A stretch of DNA of 11,005 nucleotides, from assembly GCA_019683625.1 (NCBI GenBank), contig JADGHY010000048.1, positions 1-11,005 on the forward strand. Direction: 5' to 3'. A program made the translations under genes and the position numbers. Position 1 is the first letter of the stretch; every line of letters begins with the position of its first letter. Source of the stretch: Thermoflavifilum sp. Its GTDB lineage: Bacteria; Bacteroidota; Bacteroidia; Chitinophagales; Chitinophagaceae. The notes beneath the pieces were generated by a model, which saw nothing but the letters and a program-made list of their open reading frames with translations, had not been told where the DNA came from and made no database searches. This document shows, one piece after another, positions 7,281 through 11,005 of the stretch.

Positions 7281-8729
7281 ATGAATGATACCCAACGTTT
7301 TCAGGACATCATTGCCCATTGCAAGGAATACGGATTTATTTTCCCTTCCAGCGAAATATACGACGGATTAAGTGCCGTGTATGATTATGGCGAATTTGGC
7401 GCACAACTGAAAAAAAACATCAAGGATCACTGGTGGCGCTGGATGACCCAGCTGCATGAAAATATCGTGGGAATTGATGCAGCCATCTTCATGCATCCTA
7501 CCACCTGGAAAGCATCGGGTCATGTGGATAATTTCAATGATCCCATGATCGATAACAAAGACAGCAAAAAACGGTATCGGGTGGATACCCTTATCGAAGA
7601 TTTTGCCCAACAATTGATCGATCAAGGCAAAGAACAACAGGCCCAACGGCTGTTGCACGAGATGAACGAGTTGCTCAAGGCTAATGACCTGCCCGGATTA
7701 AAAAAACTCATTGAACAATATCGGATATGCTGCCCGGTGTCGGGCACCTGCAACTGGACAGATGTGCGGCAATTCAATCTGATGTTTTCTACCCAGCTGG
7801 GCAGTGTGAACGAAGAAACCACGGAAATATACCTCAGACCCGAAACAGCTCAGGGCATTTTCGTAAATTTCTTAAACGTGCAGAAAACCGGCCGCCTGAA
7901 GATTCCTTTCGGGATTGCCCAGATCGGGAAAGCATTTCGCAACGAAATCGTGGCCCGGCAGTTTATCTTTCGCATGCGCGAATTTGAACAAATGGAAATG
8001 CAATTCTTCTGCCGCCCCGGCACCGAGCTCCAATGGTATGCTTACTGGAAAGAACAGCGCATGCAATGGCACCAAAGCCTGGGCATACCGACAGCAAAAC
8101 TGCGTTTTCACGATCATGAAAAATTAGCCCATTATGCCAATGCTGCTGTGGATATTGAATATGCCTTCCCAATCGGATATAAGGAAGTGGAAGGGATTCA
8201 CTCCCGCACCGATTACGACCTGAGCCGTCACCAACAATTCAGCGGCAAGAAAATGCAATATTTCGATCCAGAACTCAATCAAAGCTATATCCCTTATGTG
8301 GTGGAAACCTCCGTGGGCCTGGATCGTACCGTGCTCATGGTGATCAGCGAAGCCTATGCAGAAGAAGAAGTGCCCACTGCACAGGAAGGCAAAACCGACA
8401 TCCGCACCGTGCTGCGTTTTGCTCCCCATCTGGCTCCTGTTAAGCTTGCCGTGTTACCGCTGGTCAAAAAAGATGGCTTGCCCGATATTGCCCGCCAGAT
8501 CATGAAAACCTGTATGCCGGCCTTCCCTTGTTTCTATGAAGAAAAAGATACCATCGGACGCCGCTATCGCCGCCAGGACGCCATCGGCACACCTTTTTGC
8601 GTAACGGTCGATTACCAGACCAAAGAAGATGAAACCGTTACCATCCGCTATCGCGATAGCATGCAACAGGAAAGAATTAAAATCAACGCCATTAAAGACG
8701 TTGTGCTGAAAGCAATAAACCAGGAATAA
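7281..8729 (+). CDS. glyQS: Glycyl-tRNA synthetase, single-chain (alpha2) type
   Basis: This 482-residue class II synthetase attaches glycine to tRNA-Gly. It is the single-chain homodimeric form found in Bacteroidota, archaea and eukaryotes, not the split alpha/beta form of E. coli. Visible signatures are GFIFPSSEIYDGL near the N-terminus, the CPVSG stretch before NWTDVRQFNLMF, RPETAQG at residues 186-192, motif 2 with FRNE at 219-222, FRMREFEQMEMQFF after it, and motif 3 with GLDRT ending its Arg at 349. The C-terminal part (LAPVKLAVLPL to the end) is the anticodon-binding domain. ATG 7281 is chosen over an in-frame TTG at 7272, which would lie inside the -7 element. It follows the MazG-like gene by 54 bp. 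The only oddity is the likely absence of a 5' leader. Confidence 0.97.
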   Translation: MNDTQRFQDIIAHCKEYGFIFPSSEIYDGLSAVYDYGEFGAQLKKNIKDHWWRWMTQLHENIVGIDAAIFMHPTTWKASGHVDNFNDPMIDNKDSKKRYRVDTLIEDFAQQLIDQGKEQQAQRLLHEMNELLKANDLPGLKKLIEQYRICCPVSGTCNWTDVRQFNLMFSTQLGSVNEETTEIYLRPETAQGIFVNFLNVQKTGRLKIPFGIAQIGKAFRNEIVARQFIFRMREFEQMEMQFFCRPGTELQWYAYWKEQRMQWHQSLGIPTAKLRFHDHEKLAHYANAAVDIEYAFPIGYKEVEGIHSRTDYDLSRHQQFSGKKMQYFDPELNQSYIPYVVETSVGLDRTVLMVISEAYAEEEVPTAQEGKTDIRTVLRFAPHLAPVKLAVLPLVKKDGLPDIARQIMKTCMPAFPCFYEEKDTIGRRYRRQDAIGTPFCVTVDYQTKEDETVTIRYRDSMQQERIKINAIKDVVLKAINQE

Positions 8730-8760
8730 TGCATTTTTCCTGATTGTTTAATATCCAAGA

Positions 8761-8780
8761 GGTTGAAACCTGCTTGCAGG
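8761..8780 (+). repeat. Two overlapping short inverted repeats between glyQS and the aldo/keto reductase gene
   Basis: The segment contains GGTT-GA-AACC (8761-8770), overlapped by CCTGC-TT-GCAGG (8769-8780). The 2-nt centres make strong hairpins unlikely, and no T-run follows, so this does not look like an intrinsic terminator. A protein-binding operator for the downstream gene is conceivable, but short dyads of this kind also arise by chance. Confidence 0.25.
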
Positions 8781-8853
8781 AGGTATGTCAGGCTTGTCTT
8801 CATTTTCGCTGTTTGCAGTTTTCTTTACCTTTATCTAAATAAAAACCTTTTGT

Positions 8854-9852
8854 ATGCCAGATATTCCTATTCGCCCTTTAGGAAGCCAAGGCCTGCAAGC
8901 CTCTGCGTTGGGTCTCGGGTGCATGGGTATGAGCGATTTTTATGGTGTTCGTAATGATGAAGCCTCCCTCCGCGTGTTAGACAAAGCCTTTGAATTGGGC
9001 ATCCGATTCTGGGATACGGCCGACATGTATGGACCGTTTACCAATGAGATGCTTTTGGCAAAAGCATTGAAAGGAAGAAGGCAACACATTACACTTGCTA
9101 CTAAATTTGGAATCATCCGGGATCCGAACGATCCTTCCAAAAGAGGATTAAACGGCAAACCCGACTACGTAAAAACAGCCTGTGAAGCGAGTTTAAAACG
9201 GTTGCAAACGGATGTGATTGATTTATATTATCTGCACCGGGTGGATCCCAATACGCCTATTGAAGATACGGTTGGAGCCATGGCCGATCTGGTTAAGGCC
9301 GGCAAGGTACGAGGTATTGGCCTCTCGGAAGTTTCGCCCGCAACCATTCGCCGGGCACATGCCATCCATCCGCTGAGTGCAGTGCAAAGCGAATATTCCT
9401 TATGGACACGCGATCCGGAAGACGGCGTTTTGCAAACCTGCCAAGAGCTGGGTATTGCTTTCGTGGCCTATAGCCCCCTGGGAAGAGGATTTCTTACCGG
9501 GCGCATCCGCAGCATTGACGATTTGCCTGCAGACGACTATCGCAGATATTCTCCTCGTTTTATGGGAGAGAATTTTCAAAAAAACCTGCAATTGGTGGAA
9601 AAAGTCCAACAATTAGCTGCTGCCAAATCCTGTACACCCGCGCAATTAGCCCTGGCCTGGGTGATGGCACAAGGAACATATATCTTCCCGATACCAGGCA
9701 CCAAGCAGATCTCTTATCTGATCGAGAATGCAGAAGCTGTGCATATCCAGCTCACGCAGGAAGACCTGGCGGCTATTGATGCTATTGCCCCCAAAGGTAT
9801 CGCTGCAGGTGCCCGTTACCCGGAAGAAGGCATGAAATCAGTTAACCGCTAA
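8854..9852 (+). CDS. Aldo/keto reductase
   Basis: This 332-residue (alpha/beta)8-barrel oxidoreductase uses NADPH to reduce aldehydes or ketones in the cytoplasm. The catalytic tetrad D54, Y59, K84 and H128 is intact, in the contexts WDTADMYG, ATKFG and YYLHR. The start, RPLGSQGLQASALGLGCMGMSDFYG, and the cofactor region IPGTKQISYLIENAEA near the C-terminus place it with the AKR13/YajO-like group that often carries generic stress or quinone/aldehyde reductase annotations. Its substrate cannot be inferred. ATG 8854 fits the usual N-terminus. It is separated from the GlyRS gene by 124 bp. TACCTTTA at 8826-8833 is a one-mismatch -7 candidate with no well-spaced -33. Its last 11 bp overlap the end of the convergent mechanosensitive channel gene. 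Confidence 0.93.
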   Translation: MPDIPIRPLGSQGLQASALGLGCMGMSDFYGVRNDEASLRVLDKAFELGIRFWDTADMYGPFTNEMLLAKALKGRRQHITLATKFGIIRDPNDPSKRGLNGKPDYVKTACEASLKRLQTDVIDLYYLHRVDPNTPIEDTVGAMADLVKAGKVRGIGLSEVSPATIRRAHAIHPLSAVQSEYSLWTRDPEDGVLQTCQELGIAFVAYSPLGRGFLTGRIRSIDDLPADDYRRYSPRFMGENFQKNLQLVEKVQQLAAAKSCTPAQLALAWVMAQGTYIFPIPGTKQISYLIENAEAVHIQLTQEDLAAIDAIAPKGIAAGARYPEEGMKSVNR

Positions 9853-10924
9853 CACCGGAAGCCTGTGGATGCACAATCTCTACGATCTGACGAGGATAGG
9901 CAAACACAATCCTTTCGGCTTCAAAAGCACGAAAGATGTGCAGATTAATAGCCTGCTGAATATCCATGTATACGTTATAATCTGCACTCAACACATAATA
10001 GACGATTTCAAAGATCAGCGCAAAATCACCATAACTGGCAAAATGCGCCCGATCAAAGCGCACATGGGATTGCTTTTCCACAGCTTCTTTCAACAAAGCA
10101 GGTATTTTCTCCAATTTTTCAACAGGCGTTTCATAAACCACACCGACGCGAAATACCACCCTGCGCTGTTCCATTCGTTTGTAGTTGTGAATACGTGAAT
10201 CGGTCAGATCTTTATTGGAAAAAATCAATTGCTCCCCGCCCAAACTCCTCAATCGCGTGGTTTTTAATCCGATGTGCTCAACCGTACCCATCTTATCTCC
10301 GACAATAATAAAATCTCCAATTTCAAAAGGACGATCAAAGAAAATAATGAAATAACAAAATAAATCGCCCAATATGGTTTGCGATGCCAATGCAATGGCC
10401 ACACCCCCAATGCCTAATCCGGTAATTAGCGTAGTTACATTATATCCTAAATTGCCAAGCAGAAACACCACGCCCATGCTCCATAGCACGATGTTGACAA
10501 TCAACATCATTCCACGTGTTTCCCGGATACGCTCTTCCGGATAATTCTTATGCCGCAAATAGGTATGCAAAGCATATTGAATAATGGCTGCCAACACACG
10601 CAATACAAAAAAAGTCATCAACACGGTCATCAGCTGATGCAAGGTGTGCGTAAAGCGATCGGAAAGATGCAAGGTGTGTATGCAGGCGTAAATGACTAAC
10701 AGATATGCAACGGGTAAACCATTTTTTTGAATCTGTGCAACGAGAAAATCATCCAGATACGTAGTTGTTTTTGCCGATAATTTTTTAAGATGATGGATGA
10801 CTCGATTAGCAACTACACGCAGGATGAATAATCCTATTATGACGCCAAGAATGGCGAAAATATAAGCTCTGAGCGTGTTTCCCGCATAAGTGATGTCCCA
10901 GAAATGTTGTACATCTTGCATCAT
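9842..10924 (-). CDS. MscS-type mechanosensitive ion channel
   Basis: This 360-residue inner-membrane protein has likely membrane segments at residues 20-38, 70-87, 98-119 and 139-160. The glycine/alanine-rich pore helix follows at about 163-190 (GLGIGGVAIALASQTILGD), then FFDRPFEIGDFI leading into the beta domain and a cytoplasmic alpha/beta C-terminal domain. The extra helices before the pore make it longer than E. coli MscS (286 residues) and similar to the mid-size MscS-like group. Such channels open under membrane tension to release solutes on hypo-osmotic shock, though not every paralogue has been shown to gate this way. The start has two consecutive ATG codons (10924 and 10921). It is transcribed towards the aldo/keto reductase gene, whose end it overlaps, from a well-formed promoter. 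Confidence 0.93.
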   Translation of the reverse strand: MMQDVQHFWDITYAGNTLRAYIFAILGVIIGLFILRVVANRVIHHLKKLSAKTTTYLDDFLVAQIQKNGLPVAYLLVIYACIHTLHLSDRFTHTLHQLMTVLMTFFVLRVLAAIIQYALHTYLRHKNYPEERIRETRGMMLIVNIVLWSMGVVFLLGNLGYNVTTLITGLGIGGVAIALASQTILGDLFCYFIIFFDRPFEIGDFIIVGDKMGTVEHIGLKTTRLRSLGGEQLIFSNKDLTDSRIHNYKRMEQRRVVFRVGVVYETPVEKLEKIPALLKEAVEKQSHVRFDRAHFASYGDFALIFEIVYYVLSADYNVYMDIQQAINLHIFRAFEAERIVFAYPRQIVEIVHPQASGVSG

Positions 10925-10966
10925 CGCAAGTTTATTTTATATGCAATACAGGATAATCTCTTTTTG

Positions 10967-10998
10967 CAAATGTATCTAAATCAACATGGAATATCAAA
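10967..10998 (-). promoter_or_regulatory. Putative promoter of the MscS gene (TTTG-N20-TACATTTG)
   Basis: On the minus strand, TTTG (plus positions 10998-10995) is followed after 20 nt by TACATTTG (10974-10967). Both boxes match the Bacteroidota primary-sigma consensus (-33 TTTG, -7 TAnnTTTG) at about the expected spacing. This is the most complete promoter in the window. Transcription would begin near 10961, giving a leader of about 37 nt with no evident Shine-Dalgarno sequence. Confidence 0.6.
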
Positions 10999-11005
10999 TC
11001 TGTAG

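Noticed and set aside
8763..8954. 63-codon frame on the plus strand overlapping the aldo/keto reductase start
   Set aside because: It begins at a TTG and runs out of frame into the well-supported reductase gene; no family resemblance.
10986..11005. Possible start of a gene divergent from MscS (ATG at 10986, MEYQIC)
   Set aside because: Only six codons are in the window, no clear promoter precedes it on the plus strand, and it overlaps the -33 box of the MscS promoter. It cannot be supported without the next bases.
1..11005. CRISPR array, tRNA, insertion sequence, toxin-antitoxin or defence system
   Set aside because: No direct-repeat array, tRNA-like fold, transposase or nuclease motif was seen. 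The MazG-like protein is a housekeeping hydrolase and has no mazE/mazF-like partner nearby.

Overview
The window looks like ordinary chromosome of a member of the Bacteroidota, most likely close to the Chitinophagales. Three things point there. Gene starts lack good Shine-Dalgarno sequences. The -7 promoter element TAnnTTTG, typical of the phylum's primary sigma factor, recurs just upstream of five genes in the correct orientation. The protein sequences (single-chain GlyRS, Wzx-like flippase, short MazG-type hydrolase) also read like that group. Genus-level placement cannot be made from the sequence alone. I see no tRNA, rRNA, CRISPR array, insertion sequence, integrase or prophage gene.

Layout. 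(1) Positions 1-586, minus strand: the N-terminal 195 codons of a membrane oligosaccharide/lipopolysaccharide flippase, running off the left edge. (2) Positions 776-6312, plus strand: a tight three-gene block of a GH133 amylo-alpha-1,6-glucosidase, an SDR of the glucose 1-dehydrogenase type, and an 890-residue GH63/MGH1-like glycoside hydrolase. None of the three has a visible signal peptide. (3) Positions 6366-8729, plus strand: three housekeeping genes, each with its own likely -7 element: D-aminoacyl-tRNA deacylase (dtd), a MazG-like nucleotide pyrophosphohydrolase, and glycyl-tRNA synthetase. (4) Positions 8854-9852, plus strand: an aldo/keto reductase, meeting tail-to-tail, with an 11-bp overlap, (5) an MscS-type mechanosensitive channel at 9842-10924 on the minus strand. 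The MscS gene has the best complete promoter in the window.

How the genes may work together. The debranching enzyme, sugar dehydrogenase and GH63 enzyme look co-transcribed. They suggest a cytoplasmic route that trims an alpha-glucan or glucosylated solute and oxidises the released glucose to gluconolactone. The enzyme families are clear, but the substrate of the GH63 member and the pathway are inference. Dtd, the MazG-like enzyme and GlyRS are quality-control and translation functions. The aldo/keto reductase and MscS channel appear independent of them.

Nothing here is clearly a new defence or mobile system. The most interesting items are the GH133-SDR-GH63 block, the recurrent promoter element with possible very short leaders, and the overlapping convergent gene ends.
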